Shown: in pieces, positions 26,016-34,250 of the stretch
Position numbering within the stretch: position 1 is the first letter of the stretch
Layout of the letters: each line of letters opens with the position of its first letter
Assembly: GCF_000720175.1 (NCBI RefSeq)
Contig: NZ_JOIX01000007.1
Location: 95,723 to 159,722 of the forward strand
Direction: 5' to 3'
Length of the DNA stretch: 64,000 nucleotides
DNA from: Streptomyces sp. NRRL S-337
GTDB taxonomy: Bacteria > Actinomycetota > Actinomycetes > Streptomycetales > Streptomycetaceae
Program-made: the position numbers and the translations under genes
Notes under the pieces: generated by a model
The model's input: only the letters and a program-made list of their open reading frames with translations
Database searches by the model: none
What the model was told of the DNA's origin: nothing

Positions 26016-27527
26016 TTACTTCTTCACCGCGTCGAGCGCGTCGACGATCCCGTAACCGAAGTGGCTGTTGATGTGCTGCGTGCCGGTGCAGGTGGTGTCA
26101 CCCGTGGGGCAGCCGGGGTTGTCCGCCTGCTCCTTGAGGAGCCACTGGATCTCCTGCGGGCTGGACTTCGGGTGGGCGCTCTTCAGGAGCGCCGCGATGC
26201 CCGCCACGTGCGGGGTGGCCATGGACGTACCCGCCAGATAGGCCCAGTCGCCGCCCGGCATGGTGGAGAGGATGTTGCCGTTCTTGGCGGGCAGGTCGGG
26301 CACCTGCTTCGAGTCGCCGCCCGGCGCGGCCACGTCGATCTGGCCCAGGCCGTAGTTCGAGTAGCCGGACTTGAGCTTGTGCACACCGGTCGCCGCGACC
26401 GTCACCGTGCCCGGCAGCTGGGTGGGCACGTCCCAGCAGGTCTTCGGGTTGATGGTGCGCTCCACGGGCGTGGAGTCGTTCGGGCTGGAGGCGTCGGGCA
26501 GCTGCGGGGCCGCCAGATCGAGGTTGGAGTTGCCCGCGGCGGCGACGTTGAGCACGCCCTTGCGCTGCGCGTAGCTCGCCGCCCGGCCGACCGCGTCAAC
26601 GATGGCCGCCTGGTCGGCGTCATCCTTGCAGTTGAACATCCACGGGTCGACGTAATAGCTGTTGTTGGTGACCGCCACGCCGTGGTCGGCCGCGAAGACG
26701 AAGGCGCACACCACGCTCTCGGCGTAGAACAGGCTCGTCTCCGGCTCGCTGACCTTGATGGCGGAGACCTTCACGCCCGGGGCGACACCGGCCACCCCGA
26801 CGCCGTTGCGGGCCGCGGCGATCGTGCCGGCGACGTGCGTGCCGTGGTAGTCGCTGGCCGGGTCCCAGGGCCGCCAGGCCCCCTTGGAGGTGTCGGCCAC
26901 CCCGCCCACGCAGTTGGCGGACTGCTTGGCGGAGAAGTTGGGCTTCAGGTCCGGGTGGGTGTCGTCCACACCGGTGTCGATGACGGCGACGGTGACGTTC
27001 CGGCTGCCGGGGTTCACCTTCGCGGCCCGGTCGGCCTTGATGGCGGGGAGGTCCCACTGCAGCGGTTCGAGCGGCTCCTCGCCCTTCGCCTTCGCGGTCC
27101 GGCCGGCCGCCGCGAGCTGGGACTTCGACAGGTCCACCTTCTGCGGCTTGCCGACGTCCGTGGTGCCCGACGCCTTCAGTGGCGCGGTACGGGTCGCACC
27201 CGCCGACGCCACGCCCGGCACGGTGCGCATGGAGGCGGCGAACTGCGGATCGGCCGAGTGGACGACGATCACGCCTATCTTCTCGTGGGCGACGATCACC
27301 TTCCCGCCGGCCCGGGCTATCGCCTTCTCGACCTTGCCGACCGTCGCACGGCCGGGCGTGGTGTTGACGACGTACGACAGCAGCGGGCCGTCGGCCGAAG
27401 CGGCGGCGGCCCGGGCCTCCTGCGGCGCGGCGGTGGCCGCGGGGGAGAGGACGCCGAGGGACGCCGTCAGAGCCAGCCCGAGCGGTACGGCCAGCGCCCG
27501 CATGCGTCTGGAGCGGGGATGAGCCAT
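26016..27527 (-). CDS. Secreted subtilisin-like serine protease (S8)
   Basis: The 503-residue preproprotein has a signal peptide (residues 1-34, ending ATAA), an inhibitor-like propeptide (about 35-150) and a catalytic domain with the triad in order: D184 in VIDTGVDDTHPD, H228 in DYHGTHVAG, and S435 in LAGTSMATPHVAG. The oxyanion Asn lies in AAAGNSN. Three cysteine-containing loops (KTCWDV, NPGCPTGDTTC) probably form disulfides. There is no C-terminal anchor, so the enzyme is exported. Streptomycetes release such proteases during growth and development. It stands alone. Confidence 0.93.
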   Translation of the reverse strand: MAHPRSRRMRALAVPLGLALTASLGVLSPAATAAPQEARAAAASADGPLLSYVVNTTPGRATVGKVEKAIARAGGKVIVAHEKIGVIVVHSADPQFAASMRTVPGVASAGATRTAPLKASGTTDVGKPQKVDLSKSQLAAAGRTAKAKGEEPLEPLQWDLPAIKADRAAKVNPGSRNVTVAVIDTGVDDTHPDLKPNFSAKQSANCVGGVADTSKGAWRPWDPASDYHGTHVAGTIAAARNGVGVAGVAPGVKVSAIKVSEPETSLFYAESVVCAFVFAADHGVAVTNNSYYVDPWMFNCKDDADQAAIVDAVGRAASYAQRKGVLNVAAAGNSNLDLAAPQLPDASSPNDSTPVERTINPKTCWDVPTQLPGTVTVAATGVHKLKSGYSNYGLGQIDVAAPGGDSKQVPDLPAKNGNILSTMPGGDWAYLAGTSMATPHVAGIAALLKSAHPKSSPQEIQWLLKEQADNPGCPTGDTTCTGTQHINSHFGYGIVDALDAVKK

Positions 27528-27725
27528 GGGTACTCCACATCATCCGTGAGACCGCCCGGGCGCGGGTTTGCGCACGGGCGGGTGCAATGAGACGTGAAGT
27601 TATCGGCGATCACTCGGGTGCAGCAATGGAATCCGGAGAAAAAACCGGGCGAAAACCGTACGACGGCCGAAGCGGTACGCCCTTACCACAACCGGAGGTT
27701 GACGTACCGTCACGTCCGCCGGGGA

Positions 27726-27923
27726 TCAGTCCGTGCGGCGCAGGGTGCTGATGCTCAGCGGCGGCAGCGGGATCCGCCGGCCGTACCAGCGGCGCACGGC
27801 GGGGGCCGCACCCGGCCGGGGCTCCGACGGGGCGGTGGCGAGCGGCGCCGGCAGCCGGACGCTGCCGTAAGGGCGCCGACGGGGAGTGGAGGGCTGCGGG
27901 GCCTGCTGGGGCGGCGGGTTCAC
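27726..27923 (-). CDS. Small Pro/Arg-rich hypothetical protein
   Basis: A GTG at 27923 opens 65 codons of a product rich in Pro and Arg that ends LPPLSISTLRRTD. Nearly all third positions are G or C, which is typical of real genes here and not of random frames. There is no clear ribosome site. I do not recognise it. It would lie in the 600-base gap upstream of the acetate operon, which otherwise contains only a CRP-type site and the promoter region of the protease. Confidence 0.4.
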   Translation of the reverse strand: MNPPPQQAPQPSTPRRRPYGSVRLPAPLATAPSEPRPGAAPAVRRWYGRRIPLPPLSISTLRRTD

Positions 27924-28041
27924 ACCGGGCTCAACGAAGCGCCCCGCGCGCGGTGGCGGGCCGTGCGGCCATCCGCCGCATTTTCCTCAGGGTTTCCGCC
28001 GGCGGCCCCCTGTCGGATCGGGGGCCACCGCTCTACGATGC

Positions 28042-28055
28042 GTGATCCACGTCAC
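28042..28055. promoter_or_regulatory. CRP-type site upstream of the acetate symporter operon
   Basis: GTGA at 28042-28045 and TCAC at 28052-28055 are separated by six bases, giving GTG(N6)GNCAC, the motif reported for Streptomyces Crp and close to the E. coli CRP site. It lies about 90 bases before the DUF485 gene start. An overlapping inverted repeat CACGT/ACGTG lies at 28048-28062. Confidence 0.55.
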
Positions 28056-28145
28056 TTACGTGAGCTTTATCGTCGGCCTGGGCCGACCCTCGCGCAGCCG
28101 CCGGACCCGGCCCGGAGCACCCGCCCCCTCGCGTCAGGAGATTCC

Positions 28146-28490
28146 GTGAGCGCCGCACCTACCCTCGACCCGGGGACGCACGAGCCGCCCGACTACCAAC
28201 AGGTGCAGTCGAGCGCGGAATTCGACGAACTCCGCCGCGCACACCGCTCGTTCGCCTTCCCGCTCACCGCCGCCTTCATCGTCTGGTACCTGGTGTACGT
28301 CGTGCTGTCGAGCTACGCCGGCGGCTTCATGGCCACCAAGGTCGTCGGCCACCTCAACGTCGCTTTCGTCCTCGGCCTGGCCCAGTTCGTCACCACCTTC
28401 CTCATCGCCTGGTGGTACTCCCGGCACGCCGCCCGCAGGCTCGACCCCAGGGCCGAGGCCATCAAGTCCCGCCTGGAGGCCGGCGCATGA
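28146..28490 (+). CDS. DUF485 membrane protein, partner of the acetate symporter
   Basis: The GTG at 28146 follows GGAGATTCC and gives 114 residues. Two membrane helices (residues about 40-60 and 75-97) with FAFPLTAAFIVWYLVYVVLSSYA and the conserved GHLNVAFVLGLAQFVTTF stretch mark it as DUF485 (YjcH), encoded next to ActP in most bacteria. Its stop overlaps the ActP start (ATGA). It presumably assembles with the symporter. Confidence 0.9.
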   Translation: MSAAPTLDPGTHEPPDYQQVQSSAEFDELRRAHRSFAFPLTAAFIVWYLVYVVLSSYAGGFMATKVVGHLNVAFVLGLAQFVTTFLIAWWYSRHAARRLDPRAEAIKSRLEAGA

Positions 28491-30115
28491 GCCCCTATCA
28501 GCAGCTGTCCGCCGTCCCGCTCGCGGCCGGCGGCGCGGGCGAGCACCGCCCCCTGATCATCGCCCTCTTCGCCGTCTTCGTCGCCGCCACCCTCGGCCTC
28601 ACCGTCTGGGCCGGCCGGCAGACCAAGGGTGCGGAGGACTTCTACGCCGGCGGCCGCCAGTTCAGCGGCTTCCAGAACGGCCTGGCCATCTCCGGCGACT
28701 ACATGTCCGCCGCGTCCTTCCTGGGCATCGCCGGCGCCATCGCCCTCTTCGGCTACGACGGCTTCCTCTACTCCATCGGCTTCCTCGTCGCCTGGCTCGT
28801 CGCGCTGCTGCTGGTGGCCGAACCGCTGCGCAACTCGGGCCGGTTCACCATGGGCGACGTCCTCGCCTACCGGATGCGCCAGCGTCCGGTCCGCACCGCC
28901 GCGGGCACCTCGACCATCGTCGTCTCGATCTTCTACCTGCTCGCCCAGATGGCGGGCGCCGGGGCGCTGGTCACCCTGCTGCTGGGCATCACCAGCGAGG
29001 CCGGCAAGGTCGCGGTCGTCGTCCTCGTCGGCATCGTGATGATCCTCTACGTCACCATCGGCGGCATGAAGGGCACCACCTGGGTCCAGATGATCAAGGC
29101 GGTACTGCTGATCGCCGGCACCCTGCTGATCACGTTCCTGGTGGCGCTGAAGTTCCACTTCAACATCTCGTCGCTGCTCGGCGCCGCGGCGGAGAACAGC
29201 CGCAAGGGCGCCGCCTTCCTGGAGCCCGGCCTCAAATACGGCGCCACCGCCACCTCGAAGATCGACTTCATCTCGCTGGGCCTGGCGCTCGTCCTGGGCA
29301 CCGCCGGCCTGCCGCACATCCTCATCCGCTTCTACACGGTCCCCACCGCCAAGGCCGCCCGGAAGTCCGTGAACTGGGCGATCGGCATCATCGGCGTCTT
29401 CTACCTGATGACCATCGCGCTCGGCTTCGGCGCCGCGGCCCTCATCAAGCCCGCGGACATCGAGAAGCCCGGCAACACCGCCGCCCCGCAGCTCGCCGAG
29501 GTCATCGGCGGTGGCGCCGGCTCCACCGGCGGCGCCGTCCTGCTCGCCCTCATCTCCGCGGTCGCCTTCGCCACCATCCTCGCCGTGGTCGCCGGCCTCA
29601 CCCTCGCCTCCTCCTCGTCCTTCGCCCACGACATCTACGTCAACGTCCTCCGGAAGGGCGAGGCCACCGAGAAGGAGGAGGTCGGCGCGGCCCGCTGGGC
29701 GACCGTCGGGATCGGCGCGGTCGCCGTCGTCCTGGGCGTCTTCGCCCGCGGGCTGAACGTCGCCGGCCTGGTGGCGCTGGCCTTCGCGGTCGCCGCCTCC
29801 GCCAACCTCCCGACGCTCCTGTACAGCCTGTTCTGGAAGCGCTTCACCACCCAGGGCGCGCTGTGGTCCATCTACGGCGGCCTGGCCTCCTCCGTCCTCC
29901 TGGTGCTCTTCTCGCCCGTCGTCTCCGGCAAGGAGACCTCGATGTTCCCCGGCGCCCACTTCGCCGTCTTCCCGCTGGAGAACCCCGGCCTGATCTCCAT
30001 CCCGCTGGGCTTCCTGCTCGGCTGGCTGGGCTCGCTGCTCTCCAAGGAGGAGCCGGACGCCCAGAAGTACGCCGAACTGGAGGTCCGCTCCCTGACCGGC
30101 ACCGGAGCGCACTGA
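28487..30115 (+). CDS. actP: Cation/acetate symporter
   Basis: This 542-residue solute:sodium symporter has about 13 membrane helices. The family features include GRQTKGAEDFYAGGR after helix 1, ISGDYMSAASFLG in helix 2 (ion-binding region) and GLPHILIRFYTVPTAKAAR in the middle, which identifies the ActP subgroup that takes up acetate and related monocarboxylates. The ATG overlaps the DUF485 stop. A perfect 20-bp hairpin follows the gene. A CRP-type site lies upstream of the operon, fitting the known catabolite control of acetate uptake in enterobacteria. Confidence 0.92.
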   Translation: MSPYQQLSAVPLAAGGAGEHRPLIIALFAVFVAATLGLTVWAGRQTKGAEDFYAGGRQFSGFQNGLAISGDYMSAASFLGIAGAIALFGYDGFLYSIGFLVAWLVALLLVAEPLRNSGRFTMGDVLAYRMRQRPVRTAAGTSTIVVSIFYLLAQMAGAGALVTLLLGITSEAGKVAVVVLVGIVMILYVTIGGMKGTTWVQMIKAVLLIAGTLLITFLVALKFHFNISSLLGAAAENSRKGAAFLEPGLKYGATATSKIDFISLGLALVLGTAGLPHILIRFYTVPTAKAARKSVNWAIGIIGVFYLMTIALGFGAAALIKPADIEKPGNTAAPQLAEVIGGGAGSTGGAVLLALISAVAFATILAVVAGLTLASSSSFAHDIYVNVLRKGEATEKEEVGAARWATVGIGAVAVVLGVFARGLNVAGLVALAFAVAASANLPTLLYSLFWKRFTTQGALWSIYGGLASSVLLVLFSPVVSGKETSMFPGAHFAVFPLENPGLISIPLGFLLGWLGSLLSKEEPDAQKYAELEVRSLTGTGAH

Positions 30116-30143
30116 CCGCCCCTGAGGCATCCGTACAGGACCC

Positions 30144-30185
30144 GGGCGGGGCGGCGTCGTAGAGATCTACGACGCCGCCCCGCCC
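30144..30185. terminator. Perfect 20-bp terminator hairpin after actP
   Basis: GGGCGGGGCGGCGTCGTAGA (30144-30163) is exactly repeated in inverse at 30166-30185, with only two bases between the arms. It is one of the longest perfect stems in the window. Confidence 0.8.
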
Positions 30186-30296
30186 ACCTCGTGCTTCTCA
30201 TCCCTGCTCTCTGTCGGACCCATCGCGTAGGCTCGAAGACGTACTGATCGACCAGCGGACGAGGTAGCGGTCCGTAGCTCTCGGGGAGGGGGCCCT

Positions 30297-31286
30297 GTGC
30301 TCATCGACACTTACGGCCGTGTGGCCACCGACCTGCGGGTTTCGCTCACCGACCGGTGCAATCTGCGCTGTACGTACTGCATGCCGGAAGAGGGCCTGCA
30401 GTGGCTCGCCAAGCCGGACCTGCTCACCGACGACGAGATCGTCCGGCTGATCACGATCGCCGTGCGCGACCTGGGCATCGAAGAGGTCCGCTTCACCGGC
30501 GGTGAGCCCCTGCTCCGCCCCGGCCTGGTCGGCATCGTCGAACGGGTCGCCGCCCTCACCCCGCGCCCCCAGATGTCGCTGACCACCAACGGCATCGGCC
30601 TGCAGCGCACCGCCCGGGCCCTGCGCGACGCCGGCCTCGATCGCGTCAACGTCTCCCTGGACACCCTCCGCCCCGACGTCTTCACGGCCCTCACCCGCCG
30701 CAAGCGGCACGATGACGTCCTCCGCGGCCTGGAAGCGGCCCGCGAGGCCGGCCTCACCCCGGTGAAGGTCAACACCGTCCTGATGCCCGGGCTCAACGAC
30801 GACGAGGCCCCCGACCTGCTCGCCTGGGCCATCGCCCAGGACTACGAGCTCCGCTTCATCGAGCAGATGCCGCTCGACGCCCAGCACGGCTGGAAGCGCG
30901 ACGGCATGATCACCGCCGGTGACATCCTCGCCTCGCTGCGCACCCGCTTCGAGCTCACCCCCGAGGGCCAGGAGGTCCGCGGCGCCGCACCCGCCGAGCG
31001 CTGGCTCGTCGACGGCGGACCGCACCGCGTCGGCGTCATCGCCTCCGTCACCCGCCCGTTCTGCCGCGCCTGCGACCGCACCCGGCTCACCGCCGACGGC
31101 CAGATCCGGACCTGCCTGTTCGCCACCGAGGAGACCGACCTGCGCGGCGCGCTGCGCTCCGGAGCGCCGGACGACGAGATAGCCCGCATATGGAAGCTGG
31201 CGATGTGGGGCAAGAAGGCGGGCTCCGGCCTGGACGACCCGTCCTTCCTCCAGCCCGACCGCCCGATGTCCGCGATCGGCGGCTGA
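30297..31286 (+). CDS. moaA: GTP 3',8-cyclase, molybdenum cofactor biosynthesis
   Basis: This 329-residue radical SAM enzyme makes the first step from GTP to cyclic pyranopterin. The SAM cluster cysteines are C21, C25 and C28 in RCNLRCTYC. The C-terminal cluster is given by CRACDRTRLTADGQIRTC, with the arginines needed for GTP binding. The protein ends in the GG dipeptide that is essential in MoaA. The GTG at 30297 lies after a GGGGAGGGGG run. No other moa gene is nearby; the set is dispersed in streptomycetes. Confidence 0.96.
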   Translation: MLIDTYGRVATDLRVSLTDRCNLRCTYCMPEEGLQWLAKPDLLTDDEIVRLITIAVRDLGIEEVRFTGGEPLLRPGLVGIVERVAALTPRPQMSLTTNGIGLQRTARALRDAGLDRVNVSLDTLRPDVFTALTRRKRHDDVLRGLEAAREAGLTPVKVNTVLMPGLNDDEAPDLLAWAIAQDYELRFIEQMPLDAQHGWKRDGMITAGDILASLRTRFELTPEGQEVRGAAPAERWLVDGGPHRVGVIASVTRPFCRACDRTRLTADGQIRTCLFATEETDLRGALRSGAPDDEIARIWKLAMWGKKAGSGLDDPSFLQPDRPMSAIGG

Positions 31287-31308
31287 CCCGGACGAAGCGC
31301 CCCGGCCG

Positions 31309-31545
31309 TCAGCGCCCGCTCGCCGACGCCTCCCATTCCTCAAGCGCCACCACGTCCTTGAGGAACCCGCGCACGCCGAGGAACTGCGACAGATGCTCCC
31401 GGTGCTCCTCGCACGCCAGCCAGGTCTTGCGGCGGTCCGGAGTGTGCAGCTTCGGGTTGTTCCACGCCAGCACCCACACGGCGTCGGCCCGGCAGCCCTT
31501 GGCCGAGCAGATGGTGAGGTTCTCGGTGGAGTTCGGGGAGTTCAC
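31309..31545 (-). CDS. Conserved small cysteine/histidine protein
   Basis: This 78-residue protein has CSAKGC near residue 13, then VWVLAWNNPKLHTPDRRK, then ACEEHREHLSQFL near residue 44. The cysteines and histidines could bind one zinc ion. I recall very similar sequences in many actinomycetes without known function. It is monocistronic and converges on moaA with 22 bases between the stops. Confidence 0.8.
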   Translation of the reverse strand: MNSPNSTENLTICSAKGCRADAVWVLAWNNPKLHTPDRRKTWLACEEHREHLSQFLGVRGFLKDVVALEEWEASASGR

Positions 31546-31758
31546 GCCTCAACCCTACGTCCGCCCGCGGCGGCCGCCCGACCGGCCTGCGGACATGACG
31601 ACGCCGGGCAGCCACGGGGGGAGCCGCCCGGCGTCGGTCCGTCGCTCCGACGGGGGATGCGGAGCGCGTACGCAGTATGTCACGGGGAATGGTGCGCGGT
31701 GCACCGGAACTCCATGATTGATCTGAGCTTTTCTTGAGCTTTGCAGACCGGTAGGTGA

Positions 31759-32172
31759 TCAGCTGAGGTCGGAGTCGGGTGCCGCCGCGCCCGCCGCGGG
31801 CCGTTCCGGAACGGAATCCGCCGTACCGTCCGTCGGCCCCGGCGTCAGCATCGGCCGGCTCGGCCCCGCCACGAACGTCTTCGGCAGCGAAGGGACGTTC
31901 TCCCGGCCCGCGTTGGCGATCACCACCGCGATGTACGGCAGCGCCATGCCCAGCACCAGCGTGGCGATGGCCACCGGCCGCTCGATGTTCCACAGCACGA
32001 CGGTCAGCAGCACCGCCACGGTCCGCACGCCCATCGAGATCACATACCGGCGCTGCCGGCCGCGCACGTCCTCGGTCAGACCCTGCCGGGCCCCGGTGAT
32101 CCGGAAGGTCTGGCCGCTGCTCTGCTTCCGCACCACGATTCCCACCACCTGCTCGGTTCCGCCGGAATTCAC
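31759..32172 (-). CDS. DUF3099 membrane protein
   Basis: This 137-residue protein has two hydrophobic helices (residues about 48-65 and 68-87) around RYVISMGVRTVAVLLTVVLWN and an N-terminal segment RITGARQGLTEDVRGRQ, the family hallmark of DUF3099. The C-terminal 45 residues are disordered, Pro/Ala-rich. No function is known to me. The next gene to the right is divergent. Confidence 0.82.
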   Translation of the reverse strand: MNSGGTEQVVGIVVRKQSSGQTFRITGARQGLTEDVRGRQRRYVISMGVRTVAVLLTVVLWNIERPVAIATLVLGMALPYIAVVIANAGRENVPSLPKTFVAGPSRPMLTPGPTDGTADSVPERPAAGAAAPDSDLS

Positions 32173-32176
32173 CCCG

Positions 32177-32200
32177 GTTTCCGGTCGGATTCCACGGTAC
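32177..32200 (+). promoter_or_regulatory. Possible sigma-B-type promoter upstream of the GlsB-type gene
   Basis: GTTT at 32177-32180 and CGGTAC at 32195-32200 with a 14-base spacer match the S. coelicolor sigma-B pattern (GNNT-N14-16-GGGTAY) except for one base. The start of transcription would lie about 135 bases before the gene. Confidence 0.25.
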
Positions 32201-32341
32201 GCCCAGGCTGCGCCGCATTCGAGACCGGGTCCCGCCCACCCGGCCCGGGCTCCGGCGTGCGCGGCGGTCGGGGCGGAGCGACACTGGCGGGGCGACCCGC
32301 ACGTGCGACCTCATGTGCACCGCGCCGTCAGAGGAGGCGAC

Positions 32342-32620
32342 ATGACGTGGTTGTGGGCCATCATCGTGGGGCTGGTGCTGGGCCTCATCGCCAAGGCCGT
32401 CATCCCGGGCAAACAGCAGATCCCGCTGTGGCTGACCATCATCTTCGGCATGCTGGGCAGCGTCCTCGGCAACTGGGCGGCCACCGGCCTCGGAGTCAAC
32501 GAGACCAAGGGCATCGACTGGGTCCGCCACCTGCTGCAACTGGCGGGCGCGGTCATCATCGTCGCCATCGGCGACCGGTTGTGGGTCTCCGTGCGCGGCC
32601 ATCGCAGACACGCGACCTGA
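32342..32620 (+). CDS. GlsB/YeaQ/YmgE family stress membrane protein
   Basis: The ATG at 32342 follows GAGGAGG and gives 92 residues. The sequence starts MTWLWAIIVGLVLGLIAKAV and has the three short helices and Gly-rich pattern of transglycosylase-associated (YeaQ/YmgE) membrane proteins. These small proteins are induced under envelope or general stress. It fits with a sigma-B-like promoter. A strong hairpin separates it from tyrS. Confidence 0.85.
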   Translation: MTWLWAIIVGLVLGLIAKAVIPGKQQIPLWLTIIFGMLGSVLGNWAATGLGVNETKGIDWVRHLLQLAGAVIIVAIGDRLWVSVRGHRRHAT

Positions 32621-32649
32621 GAAGAACCTGAGAGAACCAGCAGAGACAC

Positions 32650-32688
32650 CGGGGCGGCCGGCGCGCACCACGCGCACCGGCCGCCCCG
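32650..32688. terminator. Bidirectional terminator before tyrS
   Basis: CGGGGCGGCCGG (32650-32661) pairs with CCGGCCGCCCCG (32677-32688), perfect 12-bp stem between convergent genes. Confidence 0.7.
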
Positions 32689-32701
32689 TCGTACGGCTTC
32701 C

Positions 32702-34105
32702 TCAGCGGCCCTGGAGGTGGGCCAGCTTCCGCCCCGCCTTCAGGTACGCGTCCCCGGTAGCGTCCGCCAGCTTCTCGGCGAGCACCTCGCCCAGCGGACG
32801 GATCGCATCGGCCTCCGCCAGCACCACCGTCCGCTGACCGCCCTCGCCCTCCACGACCAGTCGCAGCGCGTTCTGCTTGGCCAGCCGCCGGGCCGCCGAG
32901 GCGCTCGGCGTGAACTCCAGCACCTTGCTCAGCACCGTCGCCACCGTCTCCGCGCCGTGCTCGGCGACCTCGACGACCGGCAGCGACTCCACGTCGGAGA
33001 AGGACTTCTTGGAGAACTGCGCGATGAACCCGGCCCGCGCTGCCATCGCCGCGTCCAGGCCGTACAGCGCCGTCACGACCTCACCCGCGAGGATCTTCTT
33101 CAGGTCCATCGGGTGCAGCGAGCGGTCCGTGACCCGGCCCAGGGCGAGCGTGATCTCCTCGTCCGTCCACTCCGTCCAGGCCTTCAGGTACGGCTCCATC
33201 AGTCGGTCCGGCACCGACATGATCTTGCCGAAGACATCGTCGGCGGGCGCGCTCAGCCCGACGTAATTGCCCTTGGACTTCGACATCTTGGCGCCGGTGC
33301 CGTCCGTGCCCTCGATCAGCGGCATGGTCACCACCAGCTGCGGCCGCTGCCCGCGCAGCTCCATCAGCTTCCGGCCCATCTGCAGATTGAGCAGCTGGTC
33401 CGAACCGCCCAGCTCCACGTCGCACTCCAGCGCCACCGAGTCCAGACCCTGCGCGATCGGGTACAGCAGCTCGGTCATGGTCAGACCCGAGCCCGCCGCG
33501 AGCCGGTTGCGGAAGTCCTCGCGCTGCAGCAGCTGCGAGGCCGGCACCTGCGCGAGCAGCGACAGCAGCTCCGGGAAGGTGTACGGCGCCAGCCACTCGC
33601 TGTTCTGCCGGAAGCTGACCTTCTCGAAGTCGAAGAAGGGGCGGACCTGTTCGCGGTACGTCGCGAGGTTGTGCGCGATGTCCTCGTCGGTCAGCGGCGG
33701 CCGCTCGGCCGTACGGCCCGACGGGTCACCGATCTTGGCGGTGAAGTCACCGATGATCAGCGTCACGTCATGGCCCAGCCGCTGGAACCGGCTCAGCACG
33801 ATCAGCGGAACCGCATGCCCCAGGTGCACATCGGTCGCCGTCGGGTCGATGCCCAGCTTGATGTGCAGCCCCGTGCCGGCCGCCCGGCGCTCCTCGATCC
33901 GCTCGGCCAGCTGCTCCACACCCGGCAGCACCTCGACCGTACGGGACGCGATCAGCTCGGCCTGCTCCTTGGCGGGCAGGTCCGTCAGGTCGAGATAGCG
34001 CCGCGCGCCCGTCTCCTGGAGCAGCTCCCGGACCGTGGCGTCCGAGGAGAGGTCGGCGGAGAGCAGCGTACTGGCGCGGGCGACGGATTCGCCGAGGCGT
34101 GTCAT
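32702..34105 (-). CDS. tyrS: Tyrosyl-tRNA synthetase
   Basis: This 467-residue class I synthetase starts at the ATG at 34105; the reading frame is open further upstream but the upstream part does not look coding. The HIGH signature is HLGHAVPL at 94-101, and KMSKSKGN near residue 280 is the KMSKS loop. The tyrosine-specific region GGSDQLLNLQMGRKL is present, and the C-terminal 80 residues with TPSASAARRLAKQNALRLVVEG form the S4-like tRNA-binding domain. The sequence is of the TyrZ-like type with GIDPTATDVHLGH. It is monocistronic. Confidence 0.97.
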   Translation of the reverse strand: MTRLGESVARASTLLSADLSSDATVRELLQETGARRYLDLTDLPAKEQAELIASRTVEVLPGVEQLAERIEERRAAGTGLHIKLGIDPTATDVHLGHAVPLIVLSRFQRLGHDVTLIIGDFTAKIGDPSGRTAERPPLTDEDIAHNLATYREQVRPFFDFEKVSFRQNSEWLAPYTFPELLSLLAQVPASQLLQREDFRNRLAAGSGLTMTELLYPIAQGLDSVALECDVELGGSDQLLNLQMGRKLMELRGQRPQLVVTMPLIEGTDGTGAKMSKSKGNYVGLSAPADDVFGKIMSVPDRLMEPYLKAWTEWTDEEITLALGRVTDRSLHPMDLKKILAGEVVTALYGLDAAMAARAGFIAQFSKKSFSDVESLPVVEVAEHGAETVATVLSKVLEFTPSASAARRLAKQNALRLVVEGEGGQRTVVLAEADAIRPLGEVLAEKLADATGDAYLKAGRKLAHLQGR

Positions 34106-34250
34106 GGCGTCCCTGATCGATCGTGGTTCCCGAAACGGGAGGACAGGGGCACAGTCTATTAGCCCCCTGTGACAGTCCCGCTGCTGCGCCCGTGCGCCCG
34201 CCCGGTCACCCGCGCTCACCCCCGGCCCACGGCCGGCCTCCCGGCCCGCC

